A DNA stretch of 64,000 bases from Lysinibacillus louembei (GTDB lineage Bacteria > Bacillota > Bacilli > Bacillales_A > Planococcaceae): the NCBI RefSeq assembly GCF_033880585.1, contig NZ_CP137624.1, positions 3,879,501 to 3,943,500 on the forward strand. Reading direction: 5' to 3'. Positions 8,245 to 17,162 of this stretch are shown in pieces (position 1 is the stretch's first letter; every line of letters begins with the position of its first letter). A model generated the notes under the pieces. It saw only the letters and a program-made list of their open reading frames with translations, was not told the DNA's origin and searched no databases. The position numbers and the translations under genes were made by a program.

Positions 8245-9384
8245 CTACCCACGATTTCTACGGTTACGTAAAAATGTTGGAATATCTAGTGTATCTTCTT
8301 GTTGATAGTTTTGTGTTTGACGTGGTGCTTCCTGCTGTACAGGCTCTTGACGAGACGTTTGCTGCTGTGCAGGAGCTTGTTGCTGTCTCGCCCCCATACT
8401 CGGGCGCACGTTTTGACGTTGTGTTAATATATCATCTGAGAAGCCTGTCGCAATAACTGTTACGATAATTTCATCATCTAAGTTATCATTAATAACAGAA
8501 CCAAAAATCATATTTACTTCTTCATCTGATGCAGAAGCCACAATATCTGCTGCTTCTTGTACTTCGAATAAGCTTAAGTTTGTGCCACCTGTAATATTCA
8601 TGATAACACCTTTTGCACCATCGATTGATGTTTCAAGCAGAGGGCTTGAAATTGCTTTTTTAGCAGCCTCTGTCGCGCGGTTTTCACCAGCAGCGATACC
8701 AATTCCCATCAAGGCTGAGCCTTTATCAGACATAATTGTTTTCACATCGGCAAAGTCTAAGTTGATTAAACCAGGTGTTGCAATTAAATCTGAAATACCT
8801 TGTACCCCTTGACGCAATACATTATCTGCCTCACGGAATGCTTCTAGCATAGGCGTTGATTTATCAACAATTTGTAATAGCTTATCATTTGGGATAACAA
8901 TTAATGTGTCGACAGCTTCTTTCATTGCACCGATGCCACCTACAGCTTGTGTTTGACGCTTACGGCCTTCAAATGAAAATGGTCGTGTCACAACCCCTAC
9001 TGTTAATGCACCTAAATCGCGTGCAATTTGAGCGATTACTGGAGCTGCACCAGTACCAGTACCACCGCCCATACCTGCAGTAACGAATACCATATCAGCG
9101 CCACGTAACACTTCTTCAATTTGCTCACGGCTTTCTTCAGCCGCCTTTTTCCCTACTTCCGGGTTTGCACCTGCTCCTAAACCTCTAGTAAGCTTTCCGC
9201 CAATCTGTAATTTATGTTCGGCTTTTGATAAATTTAAAGCTTGAGCATCAGTATTTACAGCGATAAAGTCTACACCTTGTACACCATGTTCAATCATACG
9301 ATTTACAGCATTATTACCGCCGCCACCTACACCTATTACTTTAATGACAGCAAGCTGATCACTACTTGTATCAAATTCTAACAT
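8245..9384 (-). CDS. ftsZ: Cell division GTPase FtsZ
   Basis: Tubulin-like GTPase that forms the Z ring; 379 residues. The nucleotide-binding part shows [15 protein letters not shown], the tubulin signature GGGTGTG (about residues 105-111) and NDKLLQI. The T7 loop appears as [13 protein letters not shown] glutamine- and proline-rich linker (about 320-360) precedes the conserved C-terminal peptide [14 protein letters not shown] that binds FtsA, SepF and ZapA-like partners. It follows ftsA by 40 bases. Confidence 0.99.
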   Translation of the reverse strand: MLEFDTSSDQLAVIKVIGVGGGGNNAVNRMIEHGVQGVDFIAVNTDAQALNLSKAEHKLQIGGKLTRGLGAGANPEVGKKAAEESREQIEEVLRGADMVFVTAGMGGGTGTGAAPVIAQIARDLGALTVGVVTRPFSFEGRKRQTQAVGGIGAMKEAVDTLIVIPNDKLLQIVDKSTPMLEAFREADNVLRQGVQGISDLIATPGLINLDFADVKTIMSDKGSALMGIGIAAGENRATEAAKKAISSPLLETSIDGAKGVIMNITGGTNLSLFEVQEAADIVASASDEEVNMIFGSVINDNLDDEIIVTVIATGFSDDILTQRQNVRPSMGARQQQAPAQQQTSRQEPVQQEAPRQTQNYQQEDTLDIPTFLRNRRNRG

Positions 9385-9424
9385 TCATTTATCCTCCCAC
9401 TTCACTCGACTTTTCGTAAGCCTA

Positions 9425-10717
9425 CTATTCAAAGAACTTATTAAAGATATTTTTTGCTTTATCAATAACGCTCACTTTATTACTATTATCTGTGTATTCT
9501 ACTTGCTGAGATTGCTTTTTAGTAGGAGCTGCTTGCGATGTTACCGCAATATATGGTGAAGCATCTGTGACCGCACTTCTTCCGTAGAACTTATCATCTG
9601 CATATGCATAACGAATTAATCCTACTGATGTTGTAAATGCTGGGTCGCGTACACCTATATAATCTGGTACAAACACCCTTACACGTGTTTGCATTACTTC
9701 TCGTGCAAGCTGGGCAAGACCTTCTAGCTGTGCAACACCACCAGTAATAACAATACCTCCTGGCAAATCGCTAACACCTAGACGTGCTAGTTCATCTAGC
9801 ACGAGCTCAAACATTTCTTCTAGACGTACCCCAATAATTTCAGCAATATAACGTTGATTATATTGATCTGTTGCATCTGTCCCTACTACAGGTACTTCAA
9901 ACAACTCATCATCTGAGGCATCATCATAGAAAGCATGTCCAAATTGTCTTTTTATTTTTTCAGCTTGCTCAGTCGGTGTTTTTAGGACAATCGATAAGTC
10001 TTTTGTAATATGTTCCCCACCTACTGGGATAACTCCTGTATGCTTTAATAAGCCTTCTTCAAAGACAGCAATTGTTGTTGAACCGCCACCTAAATCGATG
10101 TAAGCAGTGCCCTGATTTTTTTCATCTTCTGTCAAAGCAAAATAACCTGCTGCTAAAGGCTGTAAATAAATTTCTCGAATTTGTAAACCAGCTCGCTCTA
10201 CACAACGCAACACGTTATGTAGTAAAGTTTTTGAAGTTGTAATCATTGTTGCATCCATTTCTAAACGAATGCCTATCATACCGCGCGGGTCTTTAATTTC
10301 ATCAAGATTATCCACAATAAACTGCTTAGGTATTAAGTTTACTAACTCACGCTCTGGCGGGATAGACATAACTTGTGCAGACTCAATGACGCGTTCTAAA
10401 TCGTCATCACCAATTTCACGATTTTCACTATTTACAGCAACGACACCTTTTACCGGTTGTAAAAATGTTTGATTTGCTGGCACACCTAGTATTACATCGT
10501 GTATTTTAATCCCTGTCATTCTTTCAGCTTGCTCAACTGCTTTTTTAATTGATTGTACCGTTGCATCAATATCAACAATGGCGCCTTTACGAATTCCAGT
10601 CGATTTTACATGACCGACACCAATTACATGTAATTGTTGCTCACTCATTTCACCTATTAGCACTTTAATAGAGGATGATCCAATATCCAGCGAAATATAA
10701 ATATCCTGTTGACTCAA
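9425..10717 (-). CDS. ftsA: Cell division protein FtsA
   Basis: Actin-like ATPase that anchors the Z ring to the membrane; 430 residues from the chosen start. The first phosphate loop is ISLDIGSSSIKVLIG, the SHS2-like 1C domain follows, and later come YIDLGGGSTTIAVF and GGIVITGGVAQLEG. The C-terminal amphipathic helix VIDKAKNIFNKFFE is the membrane-targeting sequence. Upstream codons are open to 10753, but AAGGAGGTG lies seven bases before a TTG at 10717 (LSQQDIYIS), which is the likely start. Confidence 0.96.
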   Translation of the reverse strand: MSQQDIYISLDIGSSSIKVLIGEMSEQQLHVIGVGHVKSTGIRKGAIVDIDATVQSIKKAVEQAERMTGIKIHDVILGVPANQTFLQPVKGVVAVNSENREIGDDDLERVIESAQVMSIPPERELVNLIPKQFIVDNLDEIKDPRGMIGIRLEMDATMITTSKTLLHNVLRCVERAGLQIREIYLQPLAAGYFALTEDEKNQGTAYIDLGGGSTTIAVFEEGLLKHTGVIPVGGEHITKDLSIVLKTPTEQAEKIKRQFGHAFYDDASDDELFEVPVVGTDATDQYNQRYIAEIIGVRLEEMFELVLDELARLGVSDLPGGIVITGGVAQLEGLAQLAREVMQTRVRVFVPDYIGVRDPAFTTSVGLIRYAYADDKFYGRSAVTDASPYIAVTSQAAPTKKQSQQVEYTDNSNKVSVIDKAKNIFNKFFE

Positions 10718-11003
10718 CTCGCTGCACCTCCTTCTAATACTCCTAATGTTCATTCTATTGCAATTTTTCGTTGTTGTCTAAGCTTATTCGCTTTTGTAAT
10801 GAAATTTTAATGAGATTTCTCTTCATTCAGTACAATACTCCCACCTCTATCGTTAAAGAGATAGCTACTTTTTTAATAAATGTCTAAATACCTATTAAAT
10901 TGCGCTAGACTTACAACGAATATGATAACTTAGAAAATGAAGCAAATTGGCTATCTATATATACTTTACCGCTTATTTCCTAGCAATTCACTCTAAAAAT
11001 TTA

Positions 11004-11366
11004 TTATATTTCTTGTTTTTTTACTTTTCTTTCATCCAGTTTCGTTAATAGTATACGTCGAATGACCGCTATATTTTGAAACAAGCGAACACCAAATGCA
11101 AAAATTGCGGCTAAATATAAATCAACACCGATATGGACACCTAAAAAGGCAAGACCTGCTGCAAGTGCAATGTTAAAGAAAAAGCCTGATATAAATACTT
11201 TATCATCGTATACTTCCTGCAATTTTGCGCGTATACCACCAAACATTGTATCAAGTGCAGCCAACACTGCAATCGATAAATAATTTTCATACACTGCTGG
11301 AATTTGAATATCCGTTAATAGACCTAGCGCAACACCTAAAATCAGTCCTAATAATGGCAGCCACAT
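11004..11366 (-). CDS. sbp: Small basic protein Sbp (DUF1290)
   Basis: Membrane protein of 120 residues with hydrophobic stretches at about 2-20, 28-45, 60-80 and 85-105, a DTMFGGIRAKLQ signature after the second, and a basic tail (RRILLTKLDERKVKK). Found beside ftsA in most Bacillales; the function is unknown. It follows the DUF881 gene by 3 bases. The 286-base gap to ftsA (10718-11003) probably holds ftsA promoter elements, but I could not assign a clear one. Confidence 0.88.
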   Translation of the reverse strand: MWLPLLGLILGVALGLLTDIQIPAVYENYLSIAVLAALDTMFGGIRAKLQEVYDDKVFISGFFFNIALAAGLAFLGVHIGVDLYLAAIFAFGVRLFQNIAVIRRILLTKLDERKVKKQEI

Positions 11367-11369
11367 ATT

Positions 11370-12089
11370 CTAATCCCCTTTAGTTGCTTCGCTCAAATAG
11401 CTCTTAGTTATTTGAGTTGCTATATTTTTAATTTGAATAAAGCTTTTCACATCGCCAACAACGAGCTCTAGATTATCAATATAAAACTCGTCCATTAATG
11501 AAGATGAAAGCAAATAATTATACAATTTTTGCGCTAGTTCTTTAGATGGCATAATAATTTTCACTTCGACATCCGTTTTGCTAATTGGCACACTATTAAT
11601 TGTTGTGGCTCCATTAATATCTCGAATAGCTGAGGTATATAGAAGTCGCTGACCATCAATTTCAACATATTGACCACCATTCCGATAAATATCATTAACT
11701 AAACGAAATAAAAGCTCTGGAGAGATTGCCTCTATCTCATAGCCATACTCAATTAATTCTTTGGCAGGTTTAATTGTAAGCGTTAAACCTGGTCCTGTAA
11801 CAGGTGCTAATCCAATTTGACGATGTAAATCAAGAACTGTTTCTTGCAATACAAGCTCTGGATTGCTTGAGTTCACATCCTCGTATTTACTTACGACTTC
11901 ATTCATTGCTTGAATATTTGTTAATAATTCAGAATGGCGCTTTTTTTCCTCGGATAGTGCTTGTCTAATTTCCCAAATATCCCTCGTATCTCGTTCCTCT
12001 GGATTTTGCATCGTGTTATACTGCACAGCTAGCATAAAGCCTATGACAAAAGAAATAAGCGTAATATGCAAGCTTTTATTCTTCTTCAT
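11370..12089 (-). CDS. DUF881 protein (YlxX-like)
   Basis: Membrane-anchored DUF881 protein of 239 residues: an N-terminal transmembrane segment (about 8-24), a coiled-coil stalk (EIRQALSEEKKRHSELLTNI), then the external DUF881 domain (GPGLTLTIKPAKE, ELLFRLVNDIYRNGGQYVEIDGQRL in two parts, then TTINSVPIS). It is one of two adjacent paralogues, as ylxW and ylxX in B. subtilis. The function is unknown, but position in the division cluster suggests envelope work. Confidence 0.85.
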   Translation of the reverse strand: MKKNKSLHITLISFVIGFMLAVQYNTMQNPEERDTRDIWEIRQALSEEKKRHSELLTNIQAMNEVVSKYEDVNSSNPELVLQETVLDLHRQIGLAPVTGPGLTLTIKPAKELIEYGYEIEAISPELLFRLVNDIYRNGGQYVEIDGQRLLYTSAIRDINGATTINSVPISKTDVEVKIIMPSKELAQKLYNYLLSSSLMDEFYIDNLELVVGDVKSFIQIKNIATQITKSYLSEATKGD

Positions 12090-12101
12090 TTACCTCCCCC
12101 C

Positions 12102-12830
12102 TCAACTTTCTGCCGTATTGGAAGGCATGGAAATTAAATTGCTTTTTTCAAAGGTCACATTAATTTGCTCATTTAATAATTGATCAAAAACGCCTCCTGG
12201 AATTTCTAATGAGGCAATAAGCGTATTCGGCTCTCCTATCGCTTCAATAACAAATGGCGCTGGCGATTGCTTACCATCAATCGTAATGACAGGACCATTA
12301 CAGCTTATATAAGAATTTGTTTTTAAGCGCTGGCCGTTAATAGCAATTGCCTCTGCTCCTGCAATTTTCAGCTCTGTTAGCACTTTAAAAATATGGCTTT
12401 CATGCACGATATAATCATTTGGATTCGTCGAATTTGGATCATACGCGCCATCTGCTAACGTTAAGCGGATGCCTTGTCCTTGCCCCGCAATATCACCAAG
12501 CAAAAGTCGTAAGCGCTCCGCCTCTGCCACTAAATCCTCATGCTGCTCTGCATTAGCTGTTAAATTCTTCTCATAGCTGCGAATGGTTTGCTGCAAATGA
12601 TTCAGCTCATCGGCTAGCTCTTTATTACGCTCTTGCTGAGTAATGAGCTCTTCACGATATGTTTCCTGCTGTTGTAAATAGATAGGTGAGCGTGAGCTTA
12701 ATTTCTTATTATCCTTTGTTAAATTATAGGAAATACCAATGATAAAGCCTATCATGATACAAACAATCAGCATAATAAAATATTTACGTTGAAACAAGGA
12801 GGGCCTATTATTCCTCTGATTGTTCTTCAT
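12102..12830 (-). CDS. DUF881 protein (YlxW-like)
   Basis: Second DUF881 paralogue, 242 residues from the ATG at 12830, which follows AAGGAGTG; upstream codons to 12890 are open but lie inside divIB. It overlaps the end of divIB by 23 bases, so translation is probably coupled. A transmembrane helix (about 18-36) precedes a coiled coil (RNKELADELNHLQQTIRSYE) and the DUF881 domain (GQGIRLTLADGAYD, LTELKIAGAEAIAINGQR, CNGPVITIDGK). The function is unknown. Confidence 0.85.
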   Translation of the reverse strand: MKNNQRNNRPSLFQRKYFIMLIVCIMIGFIIGISYNLTKDNKKLSSRSPIYLQQQETYREELITQQERNKELADELNHLQQTIRSYEKNLTANAEQHEDLVAEAERLRLLLGDIAGQGQGIRLTLADGAYDPNSTNPNDYIVHESHIFKVLTELKIAGAEAIAINGQRLKTNSYISCNGPVITIDGKQSPAPFVIEAIGEPNTLIASLEIPGGVFDQLLNEQINVTFEKSNLISMPSNTAES

Positions 12831-13629
12831 TTTGCTCCACTCCTTGTTGCTCGTCCTCAACGTTCTCAACTTGGGCATACTCTTTGACATAAGAGCGATA
12901 ATACTCCCCTACTTCAATGTCAATAACGCCTTTTTCATGCCCCTCTGTATTTTCAATTACTGCCACAATTTTTGGATAATGATTTAGCTTACTCGCAAGC
13001 GTTGTAATTTCTGCACGTACCTCATAGCCATCATTCATAAATAAAGTAATTGCATAGGGGTCAGTAGCTGTTGGTGTTGCTTTAATTTGTGAAATCATCG
13101 CTAACACCTCTTTATTTAGCTTGGCAAGCTCCTTTAATAGACGTTTGCGAACTTTTTCATCATCAAACTCAAGAAATATCGGTGCATCAATTGGCACAAG
13201 CTTGTCCTGCCATGATAAAATCACACCATTTTCTAGCATCGGATAAAAGTTACTATCCTTTGCTATATAGGCTACCTTGCTCCATTCCTCTATTTGAATA
13301 GAAACTGTTGTCAGCCATTTTCGCTTAACAGTGACGGCCTTCACCCAATCTTGCTTCAATATTCGAGCCTCAATATCATTTTCTTTAAAGCTCCACATAG
13401 AGTCTCCAACATTCAAGCCTGATTGCTCCTTATAAAATGTCTCATCTTCAATACTTCCACCGGTGACATCAATTGTTTTAATATCACTATAAGGTGATTG
13501 GAAGTAAAGGAGTAAAAATAAAATCACACCGAATATTGTTGTTAATAAAATAAATTTAACGTTTGAGCGCCGCCGACGTTTCGCTCTTAGTGTAGGGATA
13601 CGTTCTTCTATATCAATTACTTTTTTCAA
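12808..13629 (-). CDS. divIB: Cell division protein DivIB/FtsQ
   Basis: Bitopic division protein that joins FtsL and DivIC; 273 residues. A basic cytoplasmic N-terminus (RAKRRRR) precedes one transmembrane segment (about 25-43). The POTRA domain follows (IKTIDVTGGSIEDETFYKEQSG, about 52-75, then SFKENDIEARILKQDWVKAV), then a beta domain (EWSKVAYIA) and an acidic glutamine-rich tail. The start is TTG at 13629 behind GGAGGAG. murG and murB, which precede divIB in B. subtilis, are missing. Confidence 0.92.
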   Translation of the reverse strand: MKKVIDIEERIPTLRAKRRRRSNVKFILLTTIFGVILFLLLYFQSPYSDIKTIDVTGGSIEDETFYKEQSGLNVGDSMWSFKENDIEARILKQDWVKAVTVKRKWLTTVSIQIEEWSKVAYIAKDSNFYPMLENGVILSWQDKLVPIDAPIFLEFDDEKVRKRLLKELAKLNKEVLAMISQIKATPTATDPYAITLFMNDGYEVRAEITTLASKLNHYPKIVAVIENTEGHEKGVIDIEVGEYYRSYVKEYAQVENVEDEQQGVEQNEEQSEE

Positions 13630-13712
13630 TTTTTACTCCTCCTTCCTGTTGTATTCATTTACTATTTTTCATTGTCCTAAGAGAGAAAAATTGCTTTTCA
13701 ATATCAAATTCA

Positions 13713-14798
13713 TTACGTCTCGGCGTAATTGATTTTTATAATGAGCGCAACCGTTATCCAAATAACGATTAATGAAGTGCCACCGTAGCTAATGAATGGT
13801 AGCGTTACCCCAGTTACTGGTAATAGACCAATAACTACACCAATATTCAAACAAGTTTGTAGCACGAGCATCGTCGTTAAAGCACTTATCATATAAAATT
13901 GCTCTAAACCATATGCTCGAATGGCTAACGTATAGCCGCAATAAAATAAAGTAGCAAATAAAACTAATATTACGCCCCCACCAACGAATCCCATTTCCTC
14001 TAATATAATCGAGAAAATAAAATCATTTTGTGGCTCTGGTAAATACAAATATTTTTGGCGACTTTGCAAAAAACCATGTCCAAATAATCCTGCTGGTCCT
14101 ATAGCCATTAAAGATTGCACTGCCTGAAAGCCACTGCCAAGCGGATCAGACCATGGATCTAAAAAGGATTTAATACGCTCTAAGCGATATGGTGCTGAAA
14201 TGATGAGCCCTATTAAGCCAGCTCCACCAGCTAGCATTAAAAAAATATACAGCTTAATCGGATACTTTGCGATAAAAAGTACAATAAAGGCTGTCACAAC
14301 TAAAATAAAAACAGAGCCAAAATCGGGCTGTAGCATAATCAAAATCACTGGTAAAAATATGATGATGAAATGCTCTAGCTTTACAACTTTTTCAAAGGAC
14401 TTCACCTTTGAAAGCCGTGCACTTAAATATAGCAATGTTGTAATTTTCACAAGCTCTGCTGGCTGAAGTGTTAATGGACCAATACCAATCCAGCTTCGAG
14501 AACCGTTACGCCAAATCCCAATACCTGGTATTAACACAAGCACAAGCAGCAATAAAGAAAACAAATAAAGCATGAAAAGCTTTTTTTCAGTTAACGCTGG
14601 ACCTTTTATAATCATGACAAATACAAGACATGCTATAACAAAATAAATCATTTGTTTAATATAAAAGGGCGTTTGTCCTTCATAATGAATTGCGCTCCAA
14701 TATGTACTAGCTGAGTACACAAATACAATTCCAATTATCGTTAACAGCAATGCACAAAAAGCGAATAGCTTCTGATAATAGTGCGTCAGTAAGGGCAT
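13713..14798 (-). CDS. spoVE: SEDS family glycosyltransferase SpoVE
   Basis: Polytopic peptidoglycan glycosyltransferase of the FtsW/RodA/SpoVE family, 361 residues with about ten membrane segments. Conserved parts are NGSRSWIGIGPLTLQPAEL, LQPDFGSVFIL, LPEPQNDFIFSIILEEMGF and the C-terminal signature TGVTLPFISYGGTSL. It is called SpoVE because it occupies the spoVE place after murD and near spoVD, while a second SEDS gene (ftsW) lies beside pycA. It would build cortex peptidoglycan with SpoVD. The ATG at 14798 sits very close to its AAAGG, so the exact start is uncertain. Confidence 0.9.
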   Translation of the reverse strand: MPLLTHYYQKLFAFCALLLTIIGIVFVYSASTYWSAIHYEGQTPFYIKQMIYFVIACLVFVMIIKGPALTEKKLFMLYLFSLLLLVLVLIPGIGIWRNGSRSWIGIGPLTLQPAELVKITTLLYLSARLSKVKSFEKVVKLEHFIIIFLPVILIMLQPDFGSVFILVVTAFIVLFIAKYPIKLYIFLMLAGGAGLIGLIISAPYRLERIKSFLDPWSDPLGSGFQAVQSLMAIGPAGLFGHGFLQSRQKYLYLPEPQNDFIFSIILEEMGFVGGGVILVLFATLFYCGYTLAIRAYGLEQFYMISALTTMLVLQTCLNIGVVIGLLPVTGVTLPFISYGGTSLIVIWITVALIIKINYAET

Positions 14799-14817
14799 CC
14801 TTTCTTATAGGACTTTT

Positions 14818-16170
14818 TTAAATAAGCTTCATTACCGCATCAATAAACAAATCACCACGAATTTCAAAGCTCGCATATTGATCCCAGCTTGCACATGCTG
14901 GCGATAATAGCATGACATCTCCTGCTGTTACAAGCTTCGCCGCATACATCACCGCATCCTCAACATTCGTCGCTGCAACAGTTTGCTCGACACCACACGA
15001 TTTAGCAAACTCAATAAAGCGTGCCCCTGTCTCACCAAATGCAACAACCGCCTTTACATTTCCCATGACATTGCGCAATTCCTCAAAGGAATGTCCACGA
15101 TCAAGACCGCCAGCTAAAAGAACAATCGGTTGAGAAAATGCGGATAAGGCACTTTTTGTCGCAAGACAGTTTGTCGCTTTGGAGTCATTATAAATTTGCA
15201 CACCTTGCCAATTGCGGACAAATTGCGTGCGATGCTTAACGCCAGCAAATGTTGCTAAAATCTCCTTTATCGCAGCAAGTGGACATTCCACTAACAATGC
15301 AGCCGCTACAGCACATAAAATATTTTGTAAATTATGCTCTCCAGGCAAGACGATGCTAGAACGATCAAATAAATATTCTCCCTGCCAATAAATAGCTGTC
15401 GCATCTGCACTAATTCCTTCTGCAGCTCTTCCGCTTGTTGTAAAAGGAATTTTTTGTGCCTTTGATTTGGCCGCATACGCTGCTACAATTGGCTGCTCTG
15501 CATTGTAGATGAAATAATCATGCTCATCCTGATTGCGTGTAATCGCAAATTTTGCATCAGCATATTCCTCAAAGGAGCTATGATAGTCTAAATGCGCCTC
15601 ATAAATATTCGTTAAAATGGCAATATGCGGCTTAAATGTGCGTGTCCCCATTAATTGAAAGCTTGAAAGCTCTGTCACTAAAACTTGCTCTTTCGTTGCT
15701 GCGGCAGCTACACTACAAGCAACCGTTCCGATATTCCCTGCAATTAACGGCTGTCGATTGCCATGCTCTAGCATTTCAAACAGCAATGTCGTTGTAGTTG
15801 TTTTACCGTTTGAGCCAGTAATGCCAATAAAAGGAGCCTCACTTACTAAATATGCAAGCTCCATCTCCGTAATGACTGGTAATTGCCGATTTATTGCATC
15901 TGCTATAATCGGATTGCTATACGGAATACCTGGATTTTTGACAATTAACTCAAATCCTTCATCAAGTAAATCTTCTGGATGGCGACCACAAATAACGGTA
16001 ATCCCCTTTGCTAAAAGGCTTTGCGCTTCTGGGTTTGCATCAAATGACTTCGCATCATTTACTGTCACAAATGCCCCGAGGTCATGTAGTAATTCAGCAG
16101 CTGCAACACCGCTTTTCGCAAGACCTAATACGAGCACTTTTTTATGCTGCAATCCTGTATAGTGAATCAT
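14818..16170 (-). CDS. murD: UDP-N-acetylmuramoyl-L-alanine--D-glutamate ligase
   Basis: Cytoplasmic Mur ligase adding D-glutamate to UDP-MurNAc-L-Ala; 450 residues. The N-terminal UMP-binding domain shows VLVLGLAKSGVAAAELL, the ATP loop is GITGSNGKTTTTTL, and the C-terminal domain has NDSKATN and LLAGGLDRG. The start ATG at 16170 follows GGAGGCG and overlaps the mraY stop as ATGA, so the two are coupled. Open codons extend to 16245 but lie inside mraY. Confidence 0.97.
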   Translation of the reverse strand: MIHYTGLQHKKVLVLGLAKSGVAAAELLHDLGAFVTVNDAKSFDANPEAQSLLAKGITVICGRHPEDLLDEGFELIVKNPGIPYSNPIIADAINRQLPVITEMELAYLVSEAPFIGITGSNGKTTTTTLLFEMLEHGNRQPLIAGNIGTVACSVAAAATKEQVLVTELSSFQLMGTRTFKPHIAILTNIYEAHLDYHSSFEEYADAKFAITRNQDEHDYFIYNAEQPIVAAYAAKSKAQKIPFTTSGRAAEGISADATAIYWQGEYLFDRSSIVLPGEHNLQNILCAVAAALLVECPLAAIKEILATFAGVKHRTQFVRNWQGVQIYNDSKATNCLATKSALSAFSQPIVLLAGGLDRGHSFEELRNVMGNVKAVVAFGETGARFIEFAKSCGVEQTVAATNVEDAVMYAAKLVTAGDVMLLSPACASWDQYASFEIRGDLFIDAVMKLI

Positions 16171-17141
16171 AGAAACGCCTCCATTATTACTGCGATTAAT
16201 GCCACAACTAACCCTGTAAACCAAAATACTAAAACAACCTTCCACTCAGACCAACCAGATAATTCAAAATGGTGATGGATTGGGCTCATCTTAAAAATTC
16301 GCTTTTTGCGCAATTTAAAGCTTCCTACCTGCAAAATAACTGACAATGTTTCAATAACAAACACTAACCCAACTAATAACAATAAAAGCTCTGCCTTGAT
16401 TAAAATTGAAATCATCGCTAGTGCTCCACCAAGTGCTAATGAGCCTGTATCACCCATAAATACTTTAGCTGGATTGATATTAAAAATTAAAAACCCTAGC
16501 AATGCGCCTGTAATTGCAAATGCAACTAATGCGATGTCTGCCTGCTCATTAAACAAGGCAATGACAGCAAAGGCAGCAAAGGCAATGGATGCCGTTCCTG
16601 CAACAAGACCATCTAATCCATCCGTTAAATTAACAGCATTAGAGAAGCCGACAAGCCAAAAGATTAAGAAGGCTACATAAAATAAACCGAAATCAATTGA
16701 GTAATCTGTAAATGGAATTGCGACAGCTGTATCAAATGTTCCTAATCGCAATAACATAAATGCAGCAATCGCAATAATAATTTGACCAAGTAATTTTTGT
16801 AAAGACGTCAAACCTAAATTGCGCTTGAAAATTACTTTAATGCCATCATCTAAAAAGCCAATCACACCAAAGCCAATTAATACAAGTAACAGCACGACTG
16901 TATGTGTTGTAAATAAATTGAAGATATTAGCTGTAACCAATGTAGTCACAATAATAGCTACTAAGTAAATGATTCCACCCATCGTCGGCGTACCTGCTTT
17001 TTTCATATGCGATTGTGGACCTTCTTCTCGAATGCTTTGACCAAACTTCAATCTTCTTAAAAGTGGAATTGCGATAGGTGCTAACACAACCGTTAATATG
17101 AATGCTGTTGTTAAAATGGTCAATGTTGTTGCAAGTTTCAT
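16167..17141 (-). CDS. mraY: Phospho-N-acetylmuramoyl-pentapeptide-transferase
   Basis: Integral membrane enzyme that makes lipid I from UDP-MurNAc-pentapeptide and undecaprenyl phosphate; 324 residues, ten membrane helices. Family motifs include AGTPTMGGIIYL, FLDDGIKVIFKRNLGL, NAVNLTDGLDGLVAG with catalytic aspartates, KVFMGDTGSLALGG and the loop MSPIHHHFELSG. It lies between spoVD (21 bases away) and murD (4-base overlap). In B. subtilis murE stands between spoVD and mraY; here it does not. Confidence 0.98.
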   Translation of the reverse strand: MKLATTLTILTTAFILTVVLAPIAIPLLRRLKFGQSIREEGPQSHMKKAGTPTMGGIIYLVAIIVTTLVTANIFNLFTTHTVVLLLVLIGFGVIGFLDDGIKVIFKRNLGLTSLQKLLGQIIIAIAAFMLLRLGTFDTAVAIPFTDYSIDFGLFYVAFLIFWLVGFSNAVNLTDGLDGLVAGTASIAFAAFAVIALFNEQADIALVAFAITGALLGFLIFNINPAKVFMGDTGSLALGGALAMISILIKAELLLLLVGLVFVIETLSVILQVGSFKLRKKRIFKMSPIHHHFELSGWSEWKVVLVFWFTGLVVALIAVIMEAFL

Positions 17142-17162
17142 GTTAAATCTCCTTTAAGTTCA

